DNA from: Craterostigma plantagineum | Taxonomy: Eukaryota > Streptophyta > Magnoliopsida > Lamiales > Linderniaceae | NCBI GenBank assembly: GCA_027422505.1 | Contig: JAPQWV010001379.1 | Location: 1 to 64,000, forward strand | Reading direction: 5' to 3' | DNA length: 64,000 nucleotides | In this document: positions 43,413 to 54,779 of the stretch, one piece after another | Position numbering within the stretch: the stretch's first letter is position 1 | How the letters are laid out: each line of letters starts with the position of its first letter | The notes under the pieces: model-generated | What the model saw: only the letters and a program-made list of their open reading frames with translations | What the model was told of the DNA's origin: nothing | Databases searched by the model: none | Translations under genes and position numbers: made by a program

Positions 43413-45404
43413 ATAGGTATGCGAGGACGAGGACTGGGAGTACGAGGGCAATTTGCTAGTTTTGCAGTGTTTAGTGATGTAATTTGATTACTTCTATTAA
43501 TGGAATGACTTTATTCATCATTAATTAATTATTGGATGAATAAATTAAAGGCAATTATTAACGTCTGGTGTGGATAAGACAAATTAATAAAACCCAAATA
43601 TTGGCAGTTCAGTTACTGATTCTATGCGGACAGAGAGGGGCACCAGTAAGCTGAGATACTGCAATATTAAAATAGTCCACAAGTCTAAGTCTCCAGTAGG
43701 GTGACTGGAATGACACGTACGACTTGTTTGTCGATGGGTCCAATATGGTTGTGCCAACCGTTCACTTGGAAAGTGGGAGCCCATGACAATGATACAAGAT
43801 GAATCAGGGGATTATCTGTATTTGGACACTGACTCGTAATCGAAAGATCACACGCTTGAATTGTCCTTGATCGATCGATTGACTGTAGTAATATGCGTGA
43901 ATCTTAGACCGAAAGGGTTAACTTGGGGTTGATCTTGAGGTATTGACTTGTCAGTAGTTTGCTAGGCCCGTCTTGCCGGTGGCATGGGTCAGCGGCGAAA
44001 TGCGGTCTTGACTTTTTGATGTGATTGCCGGTTGAACCGCGGAGCGGGATTTACGGTCTCGATTAAATTAGAGGTTAACGTCTTATGGCAAGTTTAATGT
44101 GCGGGAAGTTATCCAAGTCTCTGGCCAGAGCATATAACTGACTCACGATAGTCGTGAAGTGCAGTTTCAGAACTTTCATCGACTTAAACGACATAGAGTC
44201 GAGTTCTTTAAGTTTGACTATGCGTGACTTTCACTCGACCGGGACAAACATAAAGGGTTTATACGTCGAAAATCTACAGTCGGTTCATGGATTATGATTA
44301 GATCAAATTCGTACTCAACTTGGGATCTTGTCGGTACCACGGGGCTGGCTAGGTGAATACCGAACTCCTAGATACCTCCTGGGCCGGTTGAGACGAACCA
44401 AGAGAGTCGGGCTTAAAAGGGTAATCGATACAACGTCGTCATCAGAGAGAGAGATAAGGCTAGGTCCTAGATTGTGACATGAGGGTTTGGGGCTTGGCCA
44501 AAATCTTGATTGGCCGAAATAGTAAGTTTGACTAGTGAGGGGTAAAATGGTCTTTTCACCTCACGATATATTTTTGAAATAAAAGACTTGATATTGAATA
44601 TTTAGTATATGATTTAAATTAGATTTAGATCTTTATTATTTTCTTAGAGAAATAATATTGTTTAATTTGGAATTAAATAATGTATATCGAATATATATAT
44701 AAGTTTCGAATTTTTATTAGATAAAATTTCGAAAATTATTAAATATATTTATATTGGATATTATATATTTAAAATATACTAAATATGATATTTTAATTAA
44801 TTAAAGTATTGGATATTTAATTAATTAAATATAAAGTTTAAATTTTGAATTCATTACTTGGTAAAACGAAGACTTGGTAAAAGGGAAGGTTTGAGGATTT
44901 TTCTCCACCCACCTTAACCTATTTTTGGCTAATCCTAAGAGGTATAAAGAGGGATTTTCGAGATCCTAAAGTGTGTGGAAGCTAAATTTTCGAAATACAA
45001 GCCAAAGAGAAAAAAAAAACTAAGAGTTTTCTCCTCTCACCACTTTCTCTCTCGCACTCTCTCTCTCGGAGGCAGCAAGCAGTTCGTTCTTGGCCTAGCC
45101 GCACATGCAAGAACAGCTGCGACGTTAGTAAGGTGCCGGCGTGATGATCTTGCGCAAAGAAGGCTTCCCGTTCGTGTGCTTTTGGCGTAGGAGAGGGGCA
45201 CTACGCCTCGGGGATTCGAAGGATTCGAAGCTAGCCATCGTCAAGAGATTTCAACAAGGTATCATGGCTGATCCTTTATCTCTTTATGTCAATACGTTCT
45301 CGTGTTTGTAGCCGAGCGATCTTGGATAGGCGGGAAACCCCGTAAAATTTTAAAATTCCGCCGTTCTAGGAACGTGGGTCCAGGACCCTCGGGGTTTCTC
45401 AACA
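43410..45404 (+). repeat. copia-4 3' LTR (5' end deleted)
   Basis: Matches the 5' LTR from the GAGGACTGGGAGTACG region to the terminal TTTCTCAACA at 45404. The first about 35 bp, including TGTTGAGG, are replaced by a short remnant. Differences from the 5' LTR include single-base changes and an extra block at 44300-44340. Confidence 0.9.
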
Positions 45405-45600
45405 CGAGGAGGATCAGAAGCAGCACAACGAGACCCACCGACGCCACGAGGAGGCCCAGCAGAAGTACAACGAGGATGTTCGACGCCATGAGGAACAGCT
45501 GAGGCGCCACGCATTGGCGATGATCAACGCAGCGATGGCCGCGATCTCGTAGACGCAGCTGCCATTACCCGGTCCACCTCCACCGCCGCCGGAGTCTTAG
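45405..45600 (+). pseudogene. ATHILA-type gag C-terminus
   Basis: Directly after the copia-4 3' LTR, a frame gives EEDQKQHNETHRRHEEAQQK, YNEDVRRHEEQLRRHALAMI, then a stop and a proline-rich tail (PGPPPPPPES) ending at 45598. The heptad-like charged stretch suggests a coiled coil. It plausibly continues the gag that breaks off at 36476 (STFEQGQREE). No pol follows. Confidence 0.7.
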
Positions 45601-46107
45601 TCAGCTTTTCATTCCCTTCTTTTGTCATTAATTAGCATATTCAGTGGTACTATTGTCTATATGACTATGATGCGTATGACTACTATGATTATTATTTGTC
45701 CTATTGCCTTTTTACGGTTACTTTTCTCTTTAGTTTTGTCACGATACGTGTCAGAAGTTATGCCAGTACGACCTTAATACGTTCAACCAGTAGGACCTAC
45801 TACGTCGTCTACCCCAACTATTCAAGTCTGGCGTGCTTTATTTGAAGAAGTATGACTATGATGCATATGACTACTATGAATTTATTTGAAGTTTTTAATT
45901 CCTGGCGTGATTGTGAGCTTTTATCTCGAAGATGGATTGTATATTAGGGAGTCTTGCGAGCGATTAGGACTTGCATTTGTGATTAAATCTTTTCCGCATG
46001 AATAGACATAGTATTACTTTGAAAGATTCACACACATAACCCATGTTACGTTGTGAGAGTTTGAGCTGACGAGCTTTTGCTCATTTTTCTTGGTTGTGTG
46101 AGTAGTG
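45601..46107 (+). other. ATHILA-type 3' UTR, first part
   Basis: Noncoding and AT-rich, no domain. It is followed by the hAT at 46116. Confidence 0.5.
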
Positions 46108-46115
46108 CGTAGTTT

Positions 46116-47257
46116 TAGGGGTGTTCATCGGCCTGTTCGGTTCGGTTTTCTAACATTTCGGTTCGGTTTTTTGGTTTTCGGTTTACATATGCTTAATCCG
46201 ATATCCGAATCGTTTTAGTTTGGTTCGGTTCGGTTTTTTACTATTCGTCGGTGTTTTCGGTTTTCGGTTAAAAAAAATATTGTGAGTTGAAAAGTTGTGC
46301 TTATTAAAAAACAAAGAAAGGTCTATAGAATGTGACACGTAGCAAGAACAATTCCAAAGGTCTGAAATAGAAACAAACATTATGATTAATGGAACAAAGT
46401 CTAACCAAAACAGAAAAAAATCGGCTGAAAATGGTAGAAAACATTCAGCTAAACACCCCAACCGCACAAAAGCATATTCAAGCATATCACAAAGCCAAAA
46501 TAGATAAGCAATATTCAAAACGTGGCTTTCCACCATCTTCAAGCCCTTCCATTAGACTCTTCCATCTTTAACGTTCAAATCTAGAAAGAGTACAAAATAT
46601 TTGTCAAAAATCAATAAAGATTACAATAAAAGAATAATAAGCGTAATTATTTATCAGATTCAAGCTGCTCAAGATTGTCCATCCTCCTCTACTTTAACAG
46701 GTGAAGGTTCTTTCCGAACCCAATCTTGAAGACAAATTAGAGTTGAACTAATCTAGGAGTCAATGAACTTCTAACCACGGTAGAAATAGGATTGCTAACA
46801 CGTCACGGGCCATATCAGCAAGGATAGGAAATCTAGGCGAATTAACTTTCCACCAAGCTAAAATATCGAAATTGTCATTTCCAATCTCTGTTTCTTCACT
46901 AAGATACTTATCTAACTCAGTTTAGGCATCAGTTCTTCCACTCTTGGCCTTGTACCTCAAGTATTCTTGTTGTATTCGTGTTCCTTGCGCACTTCCAAAG
47001 TTCACATTTGACATATCCAATAAGTAGTTAGATGAGTTAGATGACACCTCAAATATTTATCAACCGGAATTGAATCTGTTGATGATGAAACAGGTGTGCC
47101 GCCTCCACTTTCAATAATTTTCCTATCGCTTTCAGCCATCTACAATAAAACACAAATGAAATGTAAGAAAGAACGGGAACAAACAAAAATAATGATTCAG
47201 CAGTTTATTCGAAAGAACGGTTTTTTCGGTTTTTTATCCGAAATTTTAACACCCCTA
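46116..47257 (-). mobile_element. hAT element with transposase remnant
   Basis: Termini TAGGGGTGTTCATCGG and AACACCCCTA with a perfect 8-bp duplication CGTAGTTT (46108-46115 and 47258-47265). Subterminal regions contain many GGTTCGGTT repeats. 1142 bp. The interior keeps a piece of the transposase C-terminus on the - strand, so it is an internal-deletion derivative. Confidence 0.95.
46660..47100 (-). pseudogene. hAT transposase C-terminal remnant
   Basis: The - strand reads WWKVNSPRFPILADMARDVL and AIPISTVV near 46890-46790, the start of the hAT dimerisation domain. LGSERTFTC and other degraded pieces follow. The usual ASES.FS block is lost, and stops interrupt the frame. In a live element this domain is needed for transposase oligomerisation. 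Confidence 0.8.
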
Positions 47258-47265
47258 CGTAGTTT

Positions 47266-48240
47266 ATGTCTCTCTAGAACTTGCTTGTTTGATACGCTTT
47301 GAAACTGCTTGTGGTGTATTTTTTGTGAATATGACGAAGGCATTAGGAATAAGTCCATAGCCAAAGTTTCCGACCGCGACTGATCACCGTAGTTAGCCAC
47401 TTTGAGCCTAAGCCTATCTGAAACCTCATAAGCCGCTGACCTGAGTAAGCCTCCAGATATCATTTGAACATGAGTTAAGTGGAAGTAAAGGTCGAATGTC
47501 AAAGTCAAAAAGCGCAGCCGAATGACATCCCAAGAGAATGCCGAAAATAAGAACTCCCTCGTAGACCTAGGAAAGGAGAGCACACCGCCAAAACTTGACG
47601 AGTTGAAAAAATAAAGCAAGAAGAATGAGAAGGAAATCGAGAAAGAGAATAAGCTACTGCGAAAGAAAAGAAAAGAACCTTTCCTCCGATAATCTTCCCG
47701 TCTCAAGAAGTCCACCACATCTATCCATATTGAGAATGGTGAGAAGAAAGGCTTAGTGGAACACGGCGACAGCAGTAAGAGGAATACCAAGATGGTATAA
47801 CAGGGGCTGATTCCTGGTGCGTTTTAGACAAGGACATGAAAACCGACACCTGCTGCTCATATGTGATTCCATGCCTACCACGTCATTACTATTTGACCCC
47901 TTATGACCCGAAAAAGACCCATATTTACACTTACCACCTAAAACAGTACGATGTGCGGTCGACTTGCAAGCATATGGTAGGGGCTAGACTATTGTACGAA
48001 ATGAGCGATTTACCGATTTTTTAGTTTATACACTGAGTGATGAGTGAATCCTTGCGAGGTGTGGATCTCGATTAGCAGTGCTAAGGAAGTTCGTGTTGAT
48101 ACTGGTCATTAGCGTAGTATCTTTCATTGTTTGCTTTATTCATTTCTGTGTTTTTTATCTACATTAATAAATTGCGAGGAATTATGCTGGTCTTTAATAC
48201 ATTTCTTAGTTTAATTTTGCTTGAGGACAAGCAAAAGCTT
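47266..48240 (+). other. ATHILA-type 3' UTR, second part
   Basis: Noncoding. A 197-codon ORF on the - strand (47197-47790) is an antisense reading of a purine-rich stretch and has no domain. A 62-codon + ORF at 47836-48024 is not recognised. Confidence 0.5.
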
Positions 48241-48255
48241 AAGTGGGGGAAGGTT
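48218..48255 (+). other. ATHILA-type pre-LTR motif and polypurine tract
   Basis: CTTGAGGACAAGCAAAAGCT followed by TAAGTGGGGGAAGG. The first block is a very widespread signature just upstream of ATHILA 3' LTRs in plants, and the G-rich tract serves as polypurine tract. Confidence 0.8.
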
Positions 48256-48424
48256 TGATGGACGCATGCTTACATATTTATCTTGTTAATAAGTACGTCG
48301 TCCTTGAAGCAATATGCCTTGTTTTCCGCATAAAATCATATATTTTACGCTTGTTTTAATGTCGAAAGTACTTTGGACGACGGTCGGAGCAAAACGAGCA
48401 AAAAACGGCTCGAAATGATCAAGA

Positions 48425-49072
48425 CAGGCCCGTAGTTCTATGAGGCCAACGAGGGGGTCGCCTCGGGCCTAGCTTTGAAAGAGGACCCAATATTTTTATA
48501 CATACATATAATATATATATATATTATACTAAGTTGGTTTATAATTTCATTTAAAAAATAAAATAGAAAATTGTGCAAAATATTTAGTTATACATACGCC
48601 TTAAAGTTAACCAAAGCGAGCACAAACTTTACTTTTTATTAAAATTTTGCTCAAACAATAAATATTACTTTTATCTTTTTTAAAAAACTAGACGTCATTA
48701 TTTTCCTATTTACCCAACCCAAACCAAAATTTCTCAAAAAAAATAGTGTTTATATAACTATTTTAAGTATTTATTGAACATTCAACTTTAAACATACTCT
48801 CTCTGTTTTGAAATACAAATAACAAGTCGTTTAAGGTAATTGCATACATATTAATAAATAAAACAAAATATCTATTATACCCTTAATTAACTATTTTATC
48901 CTAATAATCTAATTATTTTTATTTAAGATGAGGGGTAAAGTTGTATTCAAACGACTTATATTTGGACTATTTTTTTGTTTAAGTTACACTTATGATATAA
49001 ATTTATGTTATATTTCATTTGGAAAAATTATTTAATAAGGGTTCGGGCCCGAATTCGAGTTTTGCTTCAGGC
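48425..49072. mobile_element. MITE-like hAT insertion in the LTR
   Basis: Ends read AGGCCCGTAG... and ...CTACGGGCCT (10-bp inverted repeats), with CAAGA-type flanks on both sides that look like an imperfect target duplication. Internal text such as CGCCTCGGGCCTAGC and TTCGGGCCCGAATTCGAG resembles a common plant hAT-derived family. No gene inside. Confidence 0.55.
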
Positions 49073-49089
49073 TCCGACTTCTTCAGCTA

Positions 49090-49440
49090 CGGGCCTTCAA
49101 GATAAGCTCTCCATGGCCACGTGAGAGATGATCCACGGCCGTGGTTGCTCGGCAGAGAGCTTGATCACATTCCACGGCCACGTCGCTATAGACCCACGGC
49201 CGTGGGCACGCGGAAGAGGGCTCCATAAAGCCCACGGCCTCTTCACTATGGACCCACGGCCGTGGAGCAGGGGCAGAAAACAGCTTACGACCTCTTCACT
49301 AATGAACCACGGCAGTGGTGCCATGGTAGAGAGCTAGCAAGTCACCCACGGCGATCTGTACCCCACAGCCGTAGGTATGTCGCAGCACTTAAGTATTTCG
49401 CACAATTGAAGCTCCCACGGCCGTGGCAGGCCCATTTCAT
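49090..49440. repeat. CCACGGCCGTGG palindrome array, second locus
   Basis: At least seven CCACGGC-type half or full palindromes spaced 30-60 bp apart, similar to 22080-22480. Confidence 0.8.
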
Positions 49441-49740
49441 AGCCGTGAGATGACAATCTTACATAAAAAAGTCCACTTTCGATACAAATAAAAGGGGAAT
49501 TCCTTAAGGAACTCAACGCTAATCTCTTGGAGACGAAAAGAGCCGACCAAGGATCCTAGGAAACGCACCCATGGTACCTAGACGCGTGAGAGACGAATCA
49601 ACGACAAATTCATGCCGAATTGACGAGGAACGAGAGCTTTACCTCAAAATCACTCAAATAACTTCGTATGGAAAATTTATGAGTTCTCTACCTTTGTTTT
49701 CAATTAGTTTTGTTGCTCCTTTGTCTAGTATGAGCTCTGT

Positions 49741-50077
49741 TGTAAAACTCGGGCTAGGCGGCCCTGTCCGAGGCGCTTTTCGGCTAGGCGGTAGGCGGTC
49801 ACAATTTTTTTTTGTACTCTTTTTTCCAAAAAAAAATTAAAACAATTTTTTTTGCGAAATTTTTTTATAAATACAATAAAACATTATTAGGATTGACATT
49901 ATATATTTAAATAGATAAATTTGATATAGCTTTAGTTTAGTATATTAGCATATAAATAAAATTTATAAAAAAATCGGTACCGACTAATTTCCGCCTAGAA
50001 ACCGCCTAGGCCCCGCCTAGCCCGCCTAGGCGCTAGGACCCCCTTGCGCACCCGACTAGCGCCTAGAGAGTTTTACA
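49741..50077. mobile_element. MITE with TAGGCGG repeats
   Basis: Inverted ends TGTAAAACTC / GAGTTTTACA, with many GCCTAGGCG-type inner repeats on both sides and an AT-rich centre. No convincing target duplication found. Confidence 0.6.
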
Positions 50078-50285
50078 GCATTGAGTATGAGTAGCGTAGT
50101 TAGGCTAGATATCGAGTCGATAGGTCATTATCAGTAATCAAGGTTATTCCTCGTGTTCGATACTCGTTTACTCACTTTTACTACGCACATGATAGGTCCA
50201 CTATCTATCGCGCACGTCGGCGATAGTAAAATTTATTCGTTTTAATTATCACTTGGCGTTTGAAGCTGAAATGTTTTGTCTTAAT

Positions 50286-51537
50286 AAATCATATACTAAA
50301 TATTCAATATCAAGTATTTTATTTCAAAATATATCGTGAGGTGAAAAGACCATTTTACCCCTCACTAGTCAAACTTAGTATTTTCGGCCAATCAAGGTTT
50401 TGGCCAAGCCCCAAACCCTAATGTCACAATCTAGACCTAGCCTTATCTCTCTCTCTGATGACGATGTTGTATCGGTTGCCCTTTTTAAGCCCGACTCTCT
50501 TGGTTCGTCTCAACCGGCCCAGGAGGTATCTTGGAGTTCGGTATTCACCTAGCCAGCCCCGTGGTACCGAACAGATCCCAAGTTGAGTACGAATTTGATC
50601 TAATCATAATCCATGAACCGACTGTAGATTTTCGTCATACGTATAAACCCTTTACGTTTGTCCCGGTCGAGTGAAAGTCACGCATAGTCAAACTTAAAGA
50701 ACTCGACTCTATGTCGTTTATGTCGGTGAAATTCTGAAACTGCACTTCACGACTATCGTGAGTCAATTATATGCTCTGGCAAGAGACTTGGATAACTTCC
50801 TGCACATTAAACTTGCCATAGGACGTTAACCTCTAATTTAATCGAGACCGTAAATCCCGCTCCGCGGTTCAACCGGCAATCATATCACAAAGTCAAGACC
50901 GCATTTCGCCGCTGACCCATGCCACCGCAAGACGGGCCTAGCAAACTAGTGACAAGTCAAGACCTCAAGATCAACCCCAAGTTAACCCTTTCGGTCTAAG
51001 GTTCACGCATACTACTACAGTCAATCGATCGATCAAGGACAATCCAAGCGTGTGATCGTTCGATTACGAGTCAGTGTCCAAATACAGATAATCCCCTGAT
51101 TCATCTTGTATCATTGTCATGGGCTCCCACTTCCCAAGTGAACGGTTGGCACAACCATATTGGACCCATCGACAAACAAGTCGTACGTGTCATTCCAGTC
51201 ACCCTACTGGAGACTTAGACTTGTGGACTATTTTAATATTGCAGTATCTCAGCTTACTGGTGCCCCTCTCTGTCCCCATAGAATCGGTAACTGAACTGCC
51301 AATATTTGGGTTTTATTAATTTGTCTTATCCACCCAGACTGCAAGGTGAAATCTTTAGACTAATTAATAATTTGCCTTTTAATTTATTCATCCAATAATT
51401 AATTAGTGATGAATAAAGTCATTCCATTAATAGAAGTAATCAAATTACATCACTAAACACTACAAAACTAGCAAATTGCCCTCGTACTCCCAGTCCTCGT
51501 ACGGCATCTAGGGCATATACCTCAACAATCTCCCACT
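50286..51537 (-). repeat. Truncated copia-4 family LTR
   Basis: The LTR start TGTTGAGG (- strand) ends at 51537, followed by ATCTCCCACTTGC, the polypurine tract complement. About 1250 bp of the 2-kb LTR remain. Confidence 0.9.
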
Positions 51538-52157
51538 TGCACTAATATTATAAGTGATACCAAGTATATAATACTTGATGTTTTGTATTTTTTTTATTCA
51601 ATTTTGCACCAATAATAGGAGTGGAAATACTAACTGAAATTAATGATCCTATTATAAGAAATTAAAATATTTCACTCGTTTAAATCACTAGTAGAGTAAG
51701 AGAGAGCAAGTATTATATTCACTTCAGATCGGATCTAACCTGTTACTAATATTAGGCAATCTATTCAAGGACCAATGTGAAAGAATATATTGTTGGCTAA
51801 TCTCAAAGACCAAAAAAAACACAAGGAGACAACACAACACAAACATTCAACAAGAAAAGCAGGGAGACAAGGAAAAACATTCGACAAGAAAAAAGATGAT
51901 CAAAGCTGAAAAGGAAGAACAACATAGGAGAAGAAAAGTTAGAACTGTATGTGACTTTTCTTTACTCACGTGCTTGTTTTGTAGTGGTAGTATAGACATT
52001 ATAAATAGTCATGATACATGTGTGAGCCAGAAGAGAAGCAAAAAGAAAGTAAAGAGAATATATGTTTCTAAGAAACATCACCCTCTGTCCTTGTTAGTGA
52101 GCGTGTAAGAGCAATATAAAAAAAAAGAGCTCTTCAATCTTTTCAGTGTGTATGAAA
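50286..52157. repeat. Right arm of large inverted duplication
   Basis: Reverse complement of 36477-38318. It contains a copia-4 family LTR fragment on the - strand (50286-51537), the spacer 51538-51790 and the first 367 bp of the copia-5 5' LTR. Confidence 0.9.
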
Positions 52158-52242
52158 TAAAAAAATCTGTGAGCATCATAGAAAGAAAGGAGTAACGAGC
52201 GTTTGAGCAGTAGAAATATAATTATTTTTTGTCAAAATAACA
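51791..52242 (+). repeat. copia-5 5' LTR
   Basis: 452 bp, with TATAAATAG at about 52000 as a likely core promoter. The primer site AATGGTATCAGAGCCGATGG follows at 52243. Confidence 0.9.
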
Positions 52243-52262
52243 AATGGTATCAGAGCCGATGG
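52243..52262 (+). other. copia-5 primer binding site
   Basis: TGGTATCAGAGCC after the LTR end ATAACA; tRNA-Met type. Confidence 0.85.
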
Positions 52263-52496
52263 CGACAATGGAGAGCAACCGCTGGCCAAATACCAATTCC
52301 GAAGCTCACCAAATTAGACTACAATAAGTGGATCATTCAAATGAAGGTATTGCTCCAGTCTCAAGACTCGTGGGAGGTAGTCGCGAACGGATACACCGAA
52401 CCCGAAAATACAAACAGGTACACAGCAGCCCAATAAAGACGCTGAAGGAATCCCGCAAGCAAGATACGTTCGTACTTTATCCCATCTACCAATTTG
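52263..52496 (+). pseudogene. copia-5 gag N-terminal fragment
   Basis: Reading KLTKLDYNKWIIQMKVLLQS then QDSWEVVANGYTEPENT, the classic start of Tork/Tnt-type gag (L..NY..W...M...L). It is broken by a stop at 52434, then the CACTA insertion at 52500. The gag resumes at 54056. Confidence 0.85.
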
Positions 52497-53020
52497 TAGC
52501 ACTACAAACCTGTTTTGGCGACTACATATAGCGACTACAAAAGCTGTAGTCGCTAAAGTAAAATAATACAGACTACAAAAAAGAAATGGCGACTAATCTT
52601 CCGTAGTCGCTAATAGCGACCACAATATTAGTCGCTATTCCTTACAATGTAGTCGCTAAATGAAAACTTCCACGCACCGCCAAAATTTTCGACTAAAAAA
52701 TATACTGACTACAGATATAACTCTAGCGACTAAGTTTGTAGTCGGTAAAAAAAATCCTAATAAAATTCCTCTTCAATCAATCGGTCAGTTCCCACCTCGC
52801 AAAATAAATCGCAGCGCCTCTCAACCTTAATCTCCATATGCGTGCCGCCCTCCTCACCCCGTCCGCTCCGTTGTTGCTTCGTCGCCGGGGCTTTGGCCGC
52901 ACAGCTCGTCCGAGGTCGAACCAGCCACATAGCCATGCCGGAATTTGCAGGATCTTCGGGTCTCGCAGTCCTGTCTCGCCGTCCCTGCCGCCCCGCTCCT
53001 CGCAGCCTCCCACCCTCGTC

Positions 53021-53351
53021 GCCAAGTGCAGAAACAGCAGCAGCAAAGGCTTTCTCCCGAAGATAGGCTGATTGTTTACGATGGAAAGGAATTTTCAGCG
53101 CACCGCGCGTTTGGTGGTATGTTTTTCTTTTTTCTTGTAACATATTTTCTTGTCTTGAAATAAAGTTTTTTTTTCTTTTGTTTGTCGTATATCTTAATCA
53201 ACGAAAAAGGATGTTCCGATTATTTGGACACGATAAGATTTGGGTGTTAGACGGTGGCCTACCAAAGTGGCGTGCTTCGGGATTTGGCGTTGAGTCAAGC
53301 GAGCTTTCGAAGACAAACGATGCAGGGGAGGTAGTGTACAAAGGACGTGAA
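53021..53351 (+). pseudogene. Captured mercaptopyruvate/thiosulfate sulfurtransferase (rhodanese) fragment
   Basis: RLIVYDGKEFSAHRAFGG (about 53065-53116) is followed by GTATGT, a likely donor, a T-rich intron to about 53207, then MFRLFGHDKIWVLDGGLPKW and RASGFGVESS up to a donor GTAAGT at 53352. These are consecutive pieces of the first rhodanese domain of plant STR1-type enzymes. Immediately before it, on the opposite strand (53056-53021), EKAFAAAVSALG matches the family segment expected just upstream of VYDGK, so that piece appears inverted. The catalytic Cys domain is absent. Introns show it was copied from genomic DNA. Confidence 0.75.
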
Positions 53352-53408
53352 GTAAGTTGATATAATCTAAATCTAAATCTCTGTTTCTATCTTGAATATG
53401 TCCATTCC

Positions 53409-53560
53409 CTCGCAGCTGCCCCGCCCCTCGCAGCCGCCCCGCCCCTCGCAGCTGCCCCGCCCCTCGTCATGCCGCCCCTCGCAGCCGCCCCCCTCACAAG
53501 TCGCAGCGCCCCCCCCTCGCCGTGCCTCCCGCACCTCGCCGTGCCTCTCAGCCGCCTCAC
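53409..53560 (+). repeat. GC-rich 18-bp repeat in the CACTA
   Basis: Units of CTCGCAGCYGCCCCGCCC repeat imperfectly. The + frame after it gives AGMPIDELIEKALALPEF, possibly a second captured coding piece that I cannot identify. Confidence 0.6.
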
Positions 53561-54055
53561 AATCGCGGGAATGCCCATCGACGAGCTCATTGAGAAGGCC
53601 CTAGCTTTACCGGAGTTTTTCATTTGCATAGTTGGACTTCACTTTTTTGTTTTTTGTTGATTTTATGTGGTGGATTATTGTTTTTAATATATATCAACGT
53701 TTTAACTTTTATTCTATACTTTTAGTTTTATTGATTTTTATTTTTATTAACTATTTAATATAATTATCAATTACAATAAAGTAAAAGAATTCATAAAAAA
53801 AAGAAAAAAAATGACCCTAGCGACTACAAGTGTAGTCTGTATGCAGTCGGTAAGTAATTTAGCGACTACAAAATTGTAGTCGCCATATAGTCGCTAAACA
53901 ACGACTAATTGCCTACTACGTAAATTTAGCGACAAGCCAAATAGTGACTACACCATGTAGTCACAAATGTAGCCGCTAATTTCGTTTAGCGACTAATTTT
54001 TAGGGTTTAGCGACTAATATGGGTAGTCGCTAAAATACCTTTTTTTGTAGTGTAG

Positions 54056-54720
54056 ATGAGGCCGGCTTCGAAAAAATGGCCGGGGCGAAATCATCGAAGG
54101 ATGCATGGAAGACGCTGGAAAAAACTTACAAAAGTGCCGATCGAGTAAAGCAAGTACGGCTGCAGACCCTTCGTGGCGAGTTCAAAATGACAAAAATGAA
54201 GGAGGGCGAAGGCGTGTCCGAGCATAACGAGAGTGCAAACCATCGGGAACCAGCTGAAGAGAAATGGCGAGGCCCTAACTGATGCCCAAGTCGTCGAGAA
54301 AATTTTGCGGTCCTTGACGAACGAGTATCAAAACGTAGTGTGTGCAATTGAAGAATCCAAAGATCTTGAAAAATTAAGGGTCGATGAACTCTCTGGTTCG
54401 CTCGAAGCTCACGAGCAGCGAAAGAAAAAGAAGAAGCATGAGTCTTTAGACGAGGCCCTACAGACGAAATTGTCCATTAATGACGACAAGGCGTTATATA
54501 CACACCACAGTCGAGGAAGAGGACGTGGTTTCGGTCAAAGCACAGGCCGAGGACGATGCTACAATCATGAAAAAGAAGGACAAAACAACAACCAAAGTTG
54601 GAGAGGATGAGGTCGAGCACGAGGACGTGGCGGCCGCTCAAATCGACCGAGCGTTGAATGCTACATATTGCGGAAAGTTCGGAAGGACTGTTGTCCAACA
54701 AGAAGGTGGAAGAAAATACG
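54056..54720 (+). pseudogene. copia-5 gag, second part
   Basis: FEKMAGAKSSKDAWKTLEKT then DRVKQVRLQTLRGEFKMTKM, a frameshift near 54235, DAQVVEKILRSLTNEYQNVV and EELRVDELSGSLEAHEQRK-type text, then GRGRGFGQ basic repeats and a degraded zinc knuckle (YCGKFGRT) at about 54665-54690. This matches copia gag up to its nucleic-acid-binding end. Confidence 0.85.
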
Positions 54721-54779
54721 AACCTAGTCGCACAAGAAAATCCAAAACACGATGGCGTTCTCTTATGGCGATGGAGAAA

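Larger units (their letters stand above)
37104..45404 (+). mobile_element. copia-4: Ty1/copia element with 2-kb LTRs
   Basis: LTRs at 37104-39102 and about 43410-45404, primer site at 39103, gag with zinc knuckle, protease, integrase, RT and RNase H in copia order. Pol is open from 40801 to about 42640 apart from two in-frame stops, the best-preserved coding region here. The 3' LTR has lost its first roughly 35 bp. It interrupts the ATHILA-type gag, which resumes at 45405. Confidence 0.95.
48256..50285 (+). repeat. ATHILA-type 3' LTR, interrupted
   Basis: Starts TGATGGACGCATGC after the polypurine tract. It is interrupted by MITE-like segments (48425-49072, 49741-50077) and contains the CCACGGCCGTGG array (49090-49440). 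The right end is cut by the inverted duplication at about 50286, so the LTR end is unknown. Confidence 0.6.
52500..54052. mobile_element. Non-autonomous CACTA (En/Spm) element carrying gene fragments
   Basis: Starts CACTACAAACCTGTTTTGGC and ends TTTTTTTGTAGTG, with a 3-bp TAG duplication on each side (52497-52499 and 54053-54055). Subterminal regions are full of TAGTCGCTA / TAGCGACTA repeats in both orientations, as in CACTA elements. 1553 bp. No TNP transposase. The interior carries a sulfurtransferase fragment and a GC-rich repeat. Confidence 0.95.

Noticed and set aside
47197..47790. 197-codon - strand ORF
   Set aside because: It is the antisense of a purine-rich ATHILA-type UTR and gives a low-complexity Phe/Ser-rich product. 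No domain seen.
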